DNA of 64,000 nt, from positions 124,001-188,000 of the forward strand of contig CAJTFX010000005.1 of the NCBI GenBank assembly GCA_910575555.1, in the 5' to 3' direction. Within the stretch, counting starts at the first letter, position 1. Each line of letters starts with the position of its first letter. A program made the translations under genes and the position numbers. This DNA comes from Lachnospiraceae bacterium. GTDB taxonomy: Bacteria > Bacillota > Clostridia > Lachnospirales > Lachnospiraceae. Below the pieces are notes generated by a model. That model saw only the letters and a list, made by a program, of their open reading frames with translations. It searched no databases and was not told the DNA's origin. Below, one piece after another: positions 25,354 through 34,840 of this stretch.

Positions 25354-27054
25354 ATGAATGTACAACAGGCAGGCATTGAAAAGAGGCTTACCAAATCTTT
25401 TGCGAAGGTGTCAGCAATTACAGTGGCAGTAGCATTATTAGGATTGATTGCGGTGCTGGTGGTATCGAACAGGTATTCTTATGCATTGCACAATTATGGT
25501 TTTGCTCAGGGGGATATCGGCAAGACGATGTTCGAATTTGCAGATTTGAGGTCGTCTCTTCGGGCAGCCATTGGATATGATGATCCGGATGCCATTGCCG
25601 CAGTGGTGGAGCAGCATGAACAAAGCAAGGCGGCATTTGAAGAAAATTTTGCCTTGATTGAAAATACAATTGTTTCAGCTGAAGGCAGAAAGACTTATGA
25701 TGAGATTAAGGCTGAACTGGAAACATATTGGAAGCTGGATCAGGAGATCATGGATATCGGCGCAACCACGGATCGGGAGCTTTGCAAACAGGCTCAGGAT
25801 ATTGCGCTGGGTGAACTGGCAGACGTTTATAACAGTATCTACATAAAGCTGGAAGAGCTTTTGAACGTGAAGGTAAAGGAAGGAAACCGTCTGTCTGTAA
25901 TTTTGAATACTACAGGCTGGGTTCTGGCGGCTGCGATGGTAGCGGCGGCAGTTGTTGCAATTGTCTTTTCCACAAAGATTGGAAAGAGCATTGCTGTCAG
26001 GATTTCAGAACCTCTTGGAAAACTGGGAAGCCGTCTGAAAACCTTTGCAACCGGCGACCTTTCTTCTCCGTTTCCGCTGGTTGAAACCGGGGACGAGGTG
26101 GAGCATATGGAGAAGGACGCCACAGAGATGGCCGATAATCTGAATGTGATTATTCACGACATTGATGAAGTTCTGGGACAGATGGCAGGAGGAAACTATG
26201 CAGTTCAGTCCAACGCTTCTGACAGATATACCGGAGATTTTGGTAAATTATATGAATCCATGTACAGCTTGCGGGAACAGATGACCCAGACGCTTATATC
26301 CATCGGAGAGGCTTCAGAGCATGTATCCATTGGTTCCGGGGATTTGGCTACAGCGTCCCAGAGCCTTGCAGAAGGGGCAACGGAGCAGGCTCAGGCAGTG
26401 CAGGAGCTTCATGCGACCATTTCTGACATTGCAGTTACCATGGAAAAGAGTGCGGAGAGCGCAGGGGAATCTTACATGAAAGCCCAGCATTATGCCAATG
26501 AGGCAGATAACAGCCGGGAAGAAATGGATACCATGATGGCGGCAATGCAGCGGATCAACGACGCTTCTACGCGGATTGGGGATATTATTTCTGAAATTGA
26601 ATCCATTGCGGCCCAGACAAATCTGCTGTCTTTAAACGCTTCCATTGAGGCTGCCAGAGCCGGAGAGTCCGGCCGGGGCTTTGCAGTAGTGGCAGACCAG
26701 ATTCGGCAACTGGCAGATCAGAGCGCACAGGCGGCGGTAGATACAAGAGAACTGATTGAAGGCTCCATCCGGGAAGTGACAGAAGGAAACCGGGCGGCAG
26801 AGCGGGCTTCCAACGCCATTGCTTCTGTGGTGGACGGCATTAAGCAGATTGCAGATTTTTCCAAAAACTTAAAGGGAATGGTAGAAGATCAGAGTGAAGC
26901 AATGCATCAGGCGGAACTGGGCATTAACCAGATTTCAGAGGTGGTGCAGAGCAATGCGGCCACTGCTGAGGAGGCTTCCGCCACCAGTGAGGAATTGTCG
27001 GCGCAGGCTCAGATTCTGGATGAACTTGTGGGACAGTTTATACTGGAAAAGTAG
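25354..27054 (+). CDS. Methyl-accepting chemotaxis protein (four-helix-bundle sensor)
   Basis: 566 residues. TM1 is at about 19-38, a helical extracellular four-helix-bundle sensor at about 40-180, TM2 at about 185-205, then HAMP and the cytoplasmic signalling domain. The tip reads [30 protein letters not shown]. Small sensor domains like this bind small ligands or partner proteins; the ligand is unknown. GAAAGGAAGG lies upstream of ATG 25354. Monocistronic, ending at a strong terminator. Confidence 0.93.
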   Translation: MNVQQAGIEKRLTKSFAKVSAITVAVALLGLIAVLVVSNRYSYALHNYGFAQGDIGKTMFEFADLRSSLRAAIGYDDPDAIAAVVEQHEQSKAAFEENFALIENTIVSAEGRKTYDEIKAELETYWKLDQEIMDIGATTDRELCKQAQDIALGELADVYNSIYIKLEELLNVKVKEGNRLSVILNTTGWVLAAAMVAAAVVAIVFSTKIGKSIAVRISEPLGKLGSRLKTFATGDLSSPFPLVETGDEVEHMEKDATEMADNLNVIIHDIDEVLGQMAGGNYAVQSNASDRYTGDFGKLYESMYSLREQMTQTLISIGEASEHVSIGSGDLATASQSLAEGATEQAQAVQELHATISDIAVTMEKSAESAGESYMKAQHYANEADNSREEMDTMMAAMQRINDASTRIGDIISEIESIAAQTNLLSLNASIEAARAGESGRGFAVVADQIRQLADQSAQAAVDTRELIEGSIREVTEGNRAAERASNAIASVVDGIKQIADFSKNLKGMVEDQSEAMHQAELGINQISEVVQSNAATAEEASATSEELSAQAQILDELVGQFILEK

Positions 27055-27093
27055 GAGAAATGGAAATTGGGCGGTGCAAGCCAAGGGATAGAG

Positions 27094-27134
27094 AAAAAGA
27101 CGGAGCCGGCGCATTGCGCCGGTTCCGTCTTTTT
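27094..27134. terminator. Strong bidirectional terminator
   Basis: AAAAAGACGGAGCCGGCGC (27094-27112) pairs with GCGCCGGTTCCGTCTTTTT (27116-27134). It has A-run/T-run ends on both sides and lies between convergent genes. Confidence 0.93.
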
Positions 27135-27164
27135 GGTGGAAGGAAAGAAAAATTCCAGTGGGGA

Positions 27165-27410
27165 TTAGCAGCAGAAGCCGCCGCCGAATCCATTGCTGTT
27201 TCCGCCGCAGCAGAAGAGAAGCAGGATAATCCACAGGCAGCTGTTTCCGCCGCCGCATCCGCATCCGTCGTTTCCGCCGAAGAAACCGCCGTTTCCGCAT
27301 CCGCCGCCGCAGCAGCAAAGCAGGATAATTAACCAGATAATGGAAGAGCATCCTCCGTTGTTATTTCCTTCGCATCCGCATCCACAGTTTGTAGCAGCTA
27401 AATCACTCAT
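27165..27410 (-). CDS. Small Cys/Gly-rich protein
   Basis: 81 residues from ATG 27410, preceded by GGAGG eight bases upstream. Two short very hydrophobic stretches (I-I-W-L-I-I-L-L and L-W-I-I-L-L-L-F) each lead into Cys/Gly clusters (C-C-C-G-G-G-C-G and C-C-G-G). The N-terminal part has C-G-C-G-C. Such proteins are often auto-annotated as chorion-like in Clostridia, and their function is not known. The pattern suggests a membrane- or coat-associated cysteine-rich peptide. About 17 cysteines in 81 residues is extreme. Monocistronic; the operon at 27590 is divergent. Confidence 0.75.
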   Translation of the reverse strand: MSDLAATNCGCGCEGNNNGGCSSIIWLIILLCCCGGGCGNGGFFGGNDGCGCGGGNSCLWIILLLFCCGGNSNGFGGGFCC

Positions 27411-27491
27411 GTTCAAATCCTCCAATATTTTGATTACAATGTATCATATGTGGGCTGCTTGTATGTGTTTCGCAATGTTTCGAAAAAAATT

Positions 27492-27520
27492 TTGAAAAAT
27501 TTAATATATTCTGATATAAT
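27492..27520 (+). promoter_or_regulatory. Promoter of the ATPase operon
   Basis: TTGAAA (27492-27497), 17 bp, TATAAT (27515-27520), followed by a small GGGGA...TCCCC hairpin (27555-27574) in the leader. Confidence 0.75.
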
Positions 27521-27589
27521 GATAGGCAGCGAGAAAAGGACGACGGAGCAGAATAGGGGACTGTTTGGTTCCCCGAAGGGAGGCAGGTT

Positions 27590-28633
27590 GTGAATACAGT
27601 AGTGATTCTGGATCATGAAAGTAAAAACATTGAAGGATACCGGCGGATGCTGGAGGCTTCCAGGTCGCAGATAGACTGCGAGTTTTTCCAGTATCCGGAG
27701 AAAGCCCTGGATTATTTGAAGAACCATTCGGCAGCAGTGCTGATCAGTGAACTGGAAATGCCGATAATGTCAGGTAAAGAAGTCTTTGATATGGCGGAAA
27801 TGATTTCGCCTTCCACGGTGAGAATCGCCATGACACAGATGGACAGTGTTGCCGAGACTCTGGAGATTTTTAACCGTGTCAGAATTTATAAATTATTTTT
27901 GAAACCGTTTTTTTTGCCGGAGGATCTTGTAAATCCCATTCAGCAGGCATTGGAATACCACAGAGAATTGGAAAGAGAAGAACTGCGGCTCAGGAAAATG
28001 GGCCAGGAGCTGTCGCGTTTGGAGGAAGTGTGTCAGCGGTTTTCTGAGAAACTGGAGGAGAAAAAGAGAAAATACAGAGGCATTTACCATGCGGCTTCAG
28101 GCATAATCCGGGGAAACCTGAATTCGGAGATGAATGAAATAAACGGCTCGGAGGCTGATTTTGCCGCCTCCGCCTGCGAGGAGCTTCTGCAGGAATTTAT
28201 GCGTTATTATATGTTTGAGGAGCATGACTGGCAATTTCACAGAAAGTATCTGCAGATCCGGTTCAGTTATCCGGAGGAAGGATGCGTGCTGCAAATTAAG
28301 AATAAAACCGGAGAAGAAGTGCCCCGGGAGATTCTGCCCCGGATGGCTTACGGAATGTTTTTAGGGGGCTATCTGTGTCAGCAGATGTTTCATACTTACC
28401 GCACCGTGATACTGGTTGAAAAAGAGGGGCCGGTATATGTCATGCGGATGTTCTGTCAGCATCCTCCGGGAGAGAAAAGCTATAAGATCCGGAATGCAAA
28501 AGTCCGGAATTTACTGATAAGCTTCATGAAAGAGCTTGCAAAATCCCTGTCATTTCGTATGACAAGCGGCGTGAAGGAGCAGCAGTTTGCAGTGCGGCTG
28601 TATTTTAGGAAGGAAGATGGGTACAATGAATGA
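27590..28633 (+). CDS. Degenerate response-regulator receiver protein heading the ATPase operon
   Basis: 347 residues, GTG start with GGGAGG six bases upstream. The N-terminal 120 residues follow the receiver fold: acidic start D8-H-E10, then S-E54-L-E-M-P where the phosphorylated Asp should be, T82 and K105-P. The acceptor Asp is therefore Glu, which can mimic phosphorylation. A coiled coil (about 120-165) follows, then a C-terminal domain of about 180 residues with no recognised family and no obvious DNA-binding motif. It overlaps the next gene by 17 bp. The position suggests it senses or controls ATPase assembly or activity. This is inference. Confidence 0.8.
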   Translation: MNTVVILDHESKNIEGYRRMLEASRSQIDCEFFQYPEKALDYLKNHSAAVLISELEMPIMSGKEVFDMAEMISPSTVRIAMTQMDSVAETLEIFNRVRIYKLFLKPFFLPEDLVNPIQQALEYHRELEREELRLRKMGQELSRLEEVCQRFSEKLEEKKRKYRGIYHAASGIIRGNLNSEMNEINGSEADFAASACEELLQEFMRYYMFEEHDWQFHRKYLQIRFSYPEEGCVLQIKNKTGEEVPREILPRMAYGMFLGGYLCQQMFHTYRTVILVEKEGPVYVMRMFCQHPPGEKSYKIRNAKVRNLLISFMKELAKSLSFRMTSGVKEQQFAVRLYFRKEDGYNE

Positions 28634-28937
28634 AATTATAATGGGGCTTTATGAAATAGAAGAGCAGGCGGGGCAGATTATGGAGAATGCCGCCAGAAAG
28701 AAACAGGAATTGACAGAGAGGAGCAGGAAGCAGAAGGAGGACTGCGTAACAGAACTGGAAAGAGAATTAGAAGGCAGGCTTACCATTCTGCGCTCTCAGC
28801 TGGAGACTCAGACAGAGGAGGAACTGGAAGCGGTTGTGAAGAAGAATCAGGAGCGGATCACGCAGCTGAATGAGAGGTGTGAAAAGAACCTGGATCAGAT
28901 TGCGGAACAGATGGTAGAAAAGATCACAGAGGTGTAG
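28617..28937 (+). CDS. V/A-type ATPase subunit H/G-like coiled coil
   Basis: About 107 residues, almost wholly a charged coiled coil. It matches the peripheral-stalk subunit (NtpF/AhaH type) in size, composition and place at the head of the operon. It should dimerise with subunit E to form the stator. The start is ATG 28617, with AGGA upstream; ATG 28626 is an alternative. It is translationally coupled to the receiver protein and ends three bases before subunit C. Confidence 0.8.
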   Translation: MGTMNEIIMGLYEIEEQAGQIMENAARKKQELTERSRKQKEDCVTELERELEGRLTILRSQLETQTEEELEAVVKKNQERITQLNERCEKNLDQIAEQMVEKITEV

Positions 28938-28940
28938 CTT

Positions 28941-29765
28941 ATGGCCGGAGAATTACTGCAGTACAGCGGGCTGATCACCAAGACGAGAGCCATGCGCAGC
29001 CGGCTGCTGAAGAAAGAAGATTTTGAACGGATTACGGAATTCCAGACAGTTCCTGAAACCATTGATTTTCTCCGGGAGCAGGAAAGCTACGGGAAGATTT
29101 ACGGGGGACGGGAGGATATCCGGCACCGAGGACAGGTAGAGGAGCTGATTCATACTTCCATTCTGGAGGATTACCAGAAGCTGTACCGGTTTGGGAACGA
29201 GCAGCAAAGGAAGGCCCTGGCGCTGTATTTACCTCAGCTTCAGTTTGGCGACGGAGTTCCTAAGATAGAAAACTCCTATTTTACGGAGGTGTGGAAGCAG
29301 ATTGGTAAATTTTCCGAAAGCCAGATGAAACAGGTGCTTTGGGAGGTGTTCGGCACCCAGGCGGACTGGCTGAATATTATGTGGATGTACCGGGGAAAGG
29401 AATTTTTCCGCCAGAAACCGGAGGAAACGGCCAAGATGCTGATTCCGCTGAACTACAAATTAAAAAGAACTGAGAAACAGAGGCTTTTAGAGACGGAACA
29501 GACGGAAGAGTTCTGTCGGATTCTGGGAAATACGATGTATTTTAAAGGCAGGGATGCACTGGTGAAGATGCAGGATGAGATTTCCTATCATCAGGTGATG
29601 AAGAAAATGTATCAGAGAATCTGCCGGAAATATCCGGCTTCCATGGCTCCGGTGTTTTATTATTTTTATGAAAAGGAACAGGAAATCGAACGTCTTACCA
29701 CCGCTCTGGAGGGGATACGGTATCAGGTTCCGGCCAGGGAGCTTCGGAAACTCATTATAATATGA
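28941..29765 (+). CDS. ntpC: V/A-type ATPase subunit C
   Basis: 274 residues, AC39/NtpC family by pattern and position. This central-shaft subunit couples the V1 rotor to the membrane K ring. It is mostly helical and shorter than the usual 330 residues or so. The G-L-I-T-K-T-R-A-M-R-S-R-L-L start and repeated helical bundles fit. It is followed after about 37 bp by subunit I. Confidence 0.85.
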   Translation: MAGELLQYSGLITKTRAMRSRLLKKEDFERITEFQTVPETIDFLREQESYGKIYGGREDIRHRGQVEELIHTSILEDYQKLYRFGNEQQRKALALYLPQLQFGDGVPKIENSYFTEVWKQIGKFSESQMKQVLWEVFGTQADWLNIMWMYRGKEFFRQKPEETAKMLIPLNYKLKRTEKQRLLETEQTEEFCRILGNTMYFKGRDALVKMQDEISYHQVMKKMYQRICRKYPASMAPVFYYFYEKEQEIERLTTALEGIRYQVPARELRKLIII

Positions 29766-29802
29766 ATGAAATAAGAATACAGGAGGATTGGAGGAGGAAG
29801 CA

Positions 29803-31713
29803 TTGATTGAGAAAATGAAGTTGTTGCATATTACCGGTCCCAAAAATGATATTGACCGGGTAGTGAAGCTGTATTTGAATAAATATGACATTCATTTTGA
29901 AAATGCAATGACAAGCCTGAACAATTTAAAAAATGTACGGCCTTTTGTGGAAACAAATCTGTACAGGGAAGCCGCCCAGAAGGGGGAAGAATTAAAGCAA
30001 TATCTGGAAGTCTCAAGGAAAACGGAGCTGGAAGTGACGGCAGAACAGGCCCGGGAAATTATTTTTGCAGCCCACGAACAGTTGGCGGATGTGGTAAAAC
30101 AGCAGGAAGAGGTGCAGGAAAAGCAGCGGGAACTGAAAGAATGGATGGCGGAGATCGCCCCCTTTATCGGCCTGGATTTTGAACTCTGCAAGCTGCGTGA
30201 TTTCCATTTTATTGATTATCAGTTTGGCAAAATCAAAGTGGAGAATTACCATAAAGTGGAGCAGTATGTGTTCCATAACCCCTACACGCTGTTTTATGAG
30301 TGCAACAACGACAGCGAATATGTCTGGGGCGTTTACTTTGTACCCCATACCCATTTGGTGGAGATTGAAGCCGTCTATGCTTCGTTTCATTTTGAAGCGA
30401 TTCAGGTGCCGGATAATCTGGAGGACACTCCCAGGCAGGCATTTGAACAGGCCAGGGAGCTTCTGCAGAACTATCAGCAGAAATTGGAAAGCTTAAAGCT
30501 GCAGGCGGTAGAGCTGGTGAAGGACAGAGAGCAGGAGATTCTGGCAGCCTGCGAATGTCTGCAAAGCTACTGTGACAATTTTGAAATCCGCAAATATGCA
30601 GCCTGCACCAGAGCCAGGGAGGACGGCATTGAGCACTATATCCTGTATGGATGGATGGCCAGGAAGGATGCAGAACAGCTTCAGCGGGAAATTGCCATGG
30701 ATGAACATATCAACTGTGTGGAGGAGGAGCCGGGGGATGACTTAGACAGCAAGCCTCCCACCAGGCTGAAGAATCCGAAGATATTAAAGCCCTTTGAAAT
30801 GTTTGTGGAAATGTACGGGCTGCCCGGCTACAACGAGATGGACCCCACCCTGTTTATTGCGCTGACCTATACCTTTATGTTCGGCGTAATGTTCGGAGAT
30901 GTGGGCCAGGGGGCGTGTTTGTTAGCGGGAGGAGTCCTGCTTTACAGGATTAAACACATACGGCTGGCAGGAATTGTGGGAGTGGCCGGCGTCTGGTCTG
31001 TGATTTTCGGGTTCCTGTACGGAAGCTTCTTTGGATTTGAAGAAATGATTCCGGCGCTGTGGATGAAGCCCATGGACAATATTATGAATACGCTGATGCT
31101 TGCCATTGGATTTGGCGGAGTGCTGATATTGGTGGCGATGGTATTGAATATGATCAATGCCGTCCGCGCCAGACAATACGGAAGGCTTCTGTTTCACCAG
31201 AGCGGACTGGCAGGATTAATCTGCTATGGATTTGTGTTTTTCTGCGTTCTGCTCTTTGCTGCCGGGCACGGTCTGCCGGCAACGCTCCTGATTGGAACGG
31301 CAGTGGGCGTTCCGCTGATTGCAATATTGCTGAAAGAGCCTTTAAGCCATTTTATTGAGAAGAAAGGCAGCCTGTTTCCGGAGGGCAGTAAGGTGATGTT
31401 TTTCGTGGAGGCTTTGGTGGAAGGCTTTGACGTGGTTCTCAGTTACGCCACCAACACCATTTCTTTTGTGCGTGTGGGGGCCTTTGCCTTGAGCCATGCG
31501 GGCATGATGGGCGTGGTAATGACCCTTGCCGGCCTGGAGAAAGGAAATCCCAACTGGGTGATTATTATACTGGGGAACGCCCTTGTGGCCGGCCTGGAGG
31601 GCCTGGTTGTGGGAATTCAGGTGCTTCGTCTGGAGTACTATGAGATGTTCAGCCGTTTTTATACAGGGGATGGAAAACCTTTTGTTCCATTCAGAAAACA
31701 GGAAGAGAGATAA
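29803..31713 (+). CDS. ntpI: V/A-type ATPase subunit I
   Basis: About 637 residues. The N-terminal cytosolic half is coiled-coil (stator contact). The C-terminal half has about seven membrane helices forming the ion half-channels against the K ring, including the E-A-L-V-E-G-F-D-V-V-L-S-Y-A-T-N-T-I-S-F-V-R segment with its key Arg. The TTG at 29803 is chosen because GGAGGAGG lies seven bases before it; the ATG at 29815 is farther. Full length for the family. Confidence 0.93.
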   Translation: MIEKMKLLHITGPKNDIDRVVKLYLNKYDIHFENAMTSLNNLKNVRPFVETNLYREAAQKGEELKQYLEVSRKTELEVTAEQAREIIFAAHEQLADVVKQQEEVQEKQRELKEWMAEIAPFIGLDFELCKLRDFHFIDYQFGKIKVENYHKVEQYVFHNPYTLFYECNNDSEYVWGVYFVPHTHLVEIEAVYASFHFEAIQVPDNLEDTPRQAFEQARELLQNYQQKLESLKLQAVELVKDREQEILAACECLQSYCDNFEIRKYAACTRAREDGIEHYILYGWMARKDAEQLQREIAMDEHINCVEEEPGDDLDSKPPTRLKNPKILKPFEMFVEMYGLPGYNEMDPTLFIALTYTFMFGVMFGDVGQGACLLAGGVLLYRIKHIRLAGIVGVAGVWSVIFGFLYGSFFGFEEMIPALWMKPMDNIMNTLMLAIGFGGVLILVAMVLNMINAVRARQYGRLLFHQSGLAGLICYGFVFFCVLLFAAGHGLPATLLIGTAVGVPLIAILLKEPLSHFIEKKGSLFPEGSKVMFFVEALVEGFDVVLSYATNTISFVRVGAFALSHAGMMGVVMTLAGLEKGNPNWVIIILGNALVAGLEGLVVGIQVLRLEYYEMFSRFYTGDGKPFVPFRKQEER

Positions 31714-31745
31714 CAGAATTGATTGTTTAACAGGAGGATAGGAAG

Positions 31746-32159
31746 ATGGTAACGAAAATTATATTAGTGATGATTTTACTTTGCAGCATGATAATTCCGG
31801 TGGGCGGATTCTTACTCAGCAAGCGGAAAGAGGGCGGATTTAAGGCGGCGTTGGCCAGCAATTTGTTTTTCTTTTTCGGAACGGTGCTGGTGGCGGATAT
31901 TTTACTGTTCAGCGGCAATGTACAGGCAGCCGGAGAAGCGGCAGAAGCCAGTGTGGAAGGATGGCGTTATCTTGCAGCGGCTTTGTCTACGGGACTTTCC
32001 TGTATCGGCGCGGGAATTGCCGTGGCAAGTGCGGCAAGCGCAGCTTTGGGCGCTTTGAGCGAGGATTCCAGTATTATGGGTAAGGCATTGATTTTCGTGG
32101 CTCTGGCAGAGTCCATTGCTTTGTATGGTCTGCTGATTTCTTTCTCAATTCTGGGATAG
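31746..32159 (+). CDS. ntpK: V/A-type ATPase subunit K (proteolipid)
   Basis: 137 residues. One extra N-terminal hydrophobic helix (about 1-25) is followed by another and then a two-helix proteolipid hairpin. The ion-binding Glu is in A-L-A-E-S-I-A-L-Y-G-L. Forms the membrane rotor ring. The preceding helix (G-L-S-C-I-G-A-G-I) lacks the Gln usual in clear Na+-binding rings, although E-S and Tyr are present, so the coupling ion is uncertain. AGGAGG precedes ATG 31746. Confidence 0.9.
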   Translation: MVTKIILVMILLCSMIIPVGGFLLSKRKEGGFKAALASNLFFFFGTVLVADILLFSGNVQAAGEAAEASVEGWRYLAAALSTGLSCIGAGIAVASAASAALGALSEDSSIMGKALIFVALAESIALYGLLISFSILG

Positions 32160-32171
32160 AGGAGATCGGCT

Positions 32172-32480
32172 ATGAAGATGTATTTAATCAGTGATAACAG
32201 GGATACCTGGACGGGAATGCGGCTGGCCGGCGTGGAAGGCGTTGTGGTGCATGAGCGTCAGGAATTAAAGGAAGCTCTGGATATGGCAGTTCAGGATAAG
32301 GAGATTGGAATTGTACTGCTGACAGAGAAGTTCGGCAGGGAATTTCCGGATTTGATTGATGAAGTAAAGCTAAACCGGCGCCTGCCCCTGCTGATTGAGA
32401 TTCCGGATCGCCACGGAACCGGCCGGAAGGAGAATTTTATCACAGATTACGTCAGTGAGGCAATCGGACTGAAACTTTAG
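32172..32480 (+). CDS. ntpG: V/A-type ATPase subunit F
   Basis: 102 residues, full length for the small Rossmann-like subunit of the central shaft (NtpG/AtpF). It begins M-K-M-Y-L-I-S-D-N and contains I-G-I-V-L-L-T-E. Encoded 12 bp after subunit K. Confidence 0.88.
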   Translation: MKMYLISDNRDTWTGMRLAGVEGVVVHERQELKEALDMAVQDKEIGIVLLTEKFGREFPDLIDEVKLNRRLPLLIEIPDRHGTGRKENFITDYVSEAIGLKL

Positions 32481-32506
32481 AAGCTGTCCGGACGGGAGGA
32501 AAAGGA

Positions 32507-33067
32507 ATGCAGATAAAGGAAAAGCTGGAAGTATTTCAGAAGTTTACCATCAATGTGGCAAACAGTGAAAGTGATACGTTAATTCGTGAATATGAAGAGG
32601 CCTGTCAAAGAGAGAATGAAGAATTTCAGAAGAACAGGCAGATGGAGATGGAGCATAAATTTCAGATGGAAGAAACCGCAATCCGCCGGGAACTGAACCG
32701 GAAAGTATCTGAGGAGGTAGTGCGTCAGAAACGGCTGTTGGACAGCTGTAAGCGGGAGTGGGAAGAGAAGCTGTTAGAAAAGGTGAAGGAGCGGCTGAAG
32801 CAGTATCAGCAGACAGAAGATTACCAGAAGTACCTGGCTGCCAAAATCAGGATGGCGAAGGAAGTGGCCGAAGAAGAGGAAATTACAGTTTATATCGATC
32901 CTGCGGACGCAGATAAAAAAGAAAGGCTGGAGCGGGACACAGGGGTGGAATTAACGGTCAGCAATATGGAATTCGGCGGAGGAATCCGGGCAGTGATCCG
33001 TTCCAGGAATATTTTAATTGATGAATCCTTTATGACGAAATTAGAGCAGGAGGAGACGTTTTTATGA
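32507..33067 (+). CDS. ntpE: V/A-type ATPase subunit E
   Basis: 186 residues. The N-terminal half is a long charged helix (peripheral stalk). The C-terminal globular part carries G-G-G-I-R-A-V, close to the family's G-G-x-x-x-x pattern. Pairs with the H/G-like coiled coil. Its stop overlaps the start of subunit A by four bases. Confidence 0.9.
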   Translation: MQIKEKLEVFQKFTINVANSESDTLIREYEEACQRENEEFQKNRQMEMEHKFQMEETAIRRELNRKVSEEVVRQKRLLDSCKREWEEKLLEKVKERLKQYQQTEDYQKYLAAKIRMAKEVAEEEEITVYIDPADADKKERLERDTGVELTVSNMEFGGGIRAVIRSRNILIDESFMTKLEQEETFL

Positions 33068-34830
33068 ATGTAACAGGAAAAATATACGGAATTAACGGGC
33101 CGATTATCACCATTTTGGGTAATCTGGGATTTAAAATGTCTGAAATGGTCTATGTGGGAGAACACCGTCTGGTGGGGGAAGTGATTGGTCTGACCAAAGA
33201 GCAGACAACCATCCAGGTGTTTGAGGAAACCACAGGCTTAAAGCCCGGAGAATTGGTGGAGGGCGCCGGACGCGCTCTTTGCGTCACCCTGGCGCCGGGT
33301 ATTATTACCAATATTTTTGATGGAATCGAGCGTCCCCTGCAGCTGATTGGGCAGCAGTCAGGCGCCTACATTCCCCGGGGCGTCAATGTGGATTTACTGG
33401 ATCGGGAAAAGAAATGGGACACAAAGATTACGGTGAAGGAAGGGGATATCCTGACGCCTGGAATGGTCATTGCGGAAGTGCCGGAAACGCCTGCCATTGT
33501 CCATAAGGTTATGGTGCCGCCGGAAGTGGAGGGCACTGTGATTTGCGCAGTGAAGGACGGGCAGTACACCATAGAGGAGACTCTGGCTGTGCTCCGCACC
33601 CGGACCGGGGAGGAGCAGAAGCTGACCATGACGCAGCGGTGGCCCATCCGTATCCCAAGGCCCATCCAGAGAAGGTATCCGGCGGATCGCCTGCTAGTAA
33701 CCGGACAGCGGATACTGGATACTCTTTTTCCCATTGCAAAAGGCGGGACGGCAGCCATTCCGGGAGGCTTTGGAACCGGAAAGACCATGACGCAGCATCA
33801 GCTTGCCAAGTGGTCGGATGCGGATATTATCATTTACATTGGATGCGGCGAGCGGGGAAATGAAATGACCAATGTGCTGGAGGAATTTTCTCAGCTGGTA
33901 GACCCTAAAACTGGAAATCTTTTGATGGATCGGACCACATTGATTGCAAATACTTCCAATATGCCGGTGGCGGCCCGGGAGGCAAGCATTTATACCGGGC
34001 TTACCCTGGCTGAATATTACAGAGATATGGGCTACCATGTGGCGATTATGGCAGATTCCACGTCCCGTTGGGCGGAAGCGCTGCGGGAATTGTCCGGACG
34101 TCTGGAGGAAATGCCGGCAGAAGAGGGCTTTCCGGCTTATCTGGCCAGCCGCCTGTCTGCGTTTTACGAGCGGGCCGGGTATGTGGAGAATTTAAACGGC
34201 ACAGACGGAAGCGTTACGATTATCGGGGCGGTTTCTCCCCAGGGCGGCGATTTTTCCGAGCCGGTGACCCAGAATACCAAGCGTTTTGTCCGCTGTTTTC
34301 TGGCATTGGACAAATCTCTGGCTTATGCAAGGCATTATCCGGCCATCAACTGGCTGACCAGTTATACGGAATACTTAAATGATCTGGAAGGATGGTACGC
34401 GGCCAATGCAGGGGCGGATTTTATTCCCTGCCGGAATGAGCTTTTGAATATTCTTACCACAGAGAGCCGTCTGAATGAGATTGTAAAGCTGATTGGAAGC
34501 GACGTGCTGCCGGACGACCAGAAGCTGATTCTGGAAATCGCAAGGGTGATTCGCTTAGGATTTCTGCAGCAGAATGCGTTCCATGAGGAGGATACGTTTG
34601 TTCCTCTGGAAAAACAGCTGCGGATGATGAAGGTTATTCTCTATCTCTATGAAAAATGCAGAGAGCTGATTGAGATGGGGATGCCGATGGCATTGCTGCG
34701 GGAAAACTGTATTTTTGAAAAAGTAATTGCCATCAAATATGACGTGGCAAATAAAGATTTGTATAAATTTGACGAATACCGGCAGATGATCGATGAATTT
34801 TACCGGGGTCTGCTGGAAACCAATGCATAG
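33064..34830 (+). CDS. ntpA: V/A-type ATPase catalytic subunit A
   Basis: 588 residues. Walker A G-G-F-G-T-G-K-T at about 234-241, with the non-homologous A-type insertion before it. The [11 protein letters not shown] block and P-A-I-N-W-L-T-S-Y fit the catalytic subunit. It hydrolyses or makes ATP in the V1 head. It starts inside the last codons of subunit E (ATGA-type overlap). Confidence 0.97.
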   Translation: MNVTGKIYGINGPIITILGNLGFKMSEMVYVGEHRLVGEVIGLTKEQTTIQVFEETTGLKPGELVEGAGRALCVTLAPGIITNIFDGIERPLQLIGQQSGAYIPRGVNVDLLDREKKWDTKITVKEGDILTPGMVIAEVPETPAIVHKVMVPPEVEGTVICAVKDGQYTIEETLAVLRTRTGEEQKLTMTQRWPIRIPRPIQRRYPADRLLVTGQRILDTLFPIAKGGTAAIPGGFGTGKTMTQHQLAKWSDADIIIYIGCGERGNEMTNVLEEFSQLVDPKTGNLLMDRTTLIANTSNMPVAAREASIYTGLTLAEYYRDMGYHVAIMADSTSRWAEALRELSGRLEEMPAEEGFPAYLASRLSAFYERAGYVENLNGTDGSVTIIGAVSPQGGDFSEPVTQNTKRFVRCFLALDKSLAYARHYPAINWLTSYTEYLNDLEGWYAANAGADFIPCRNELLNILTTESRLNEIVKLIGSDVLPDDQKLILEIARVIRLGFLQQNAFHEEDTFVPLEKQLRMMKVILYLYEKCRELIEMGMPMALLRENCIFEKVIAIKYDVANKDLYKFDEYRQMIDEFYRGLLETNA

Positions 34831-34840
34831 GAGGGTGGAT

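Noticed and set aside
27060-27332. Plus-strand Ala/Ser-rich frame opposite the Cys/Gly protein
   Set aside because: Low-complexity translation caused by Gly/Cys codons on the other strand; it also runs through the terminator.
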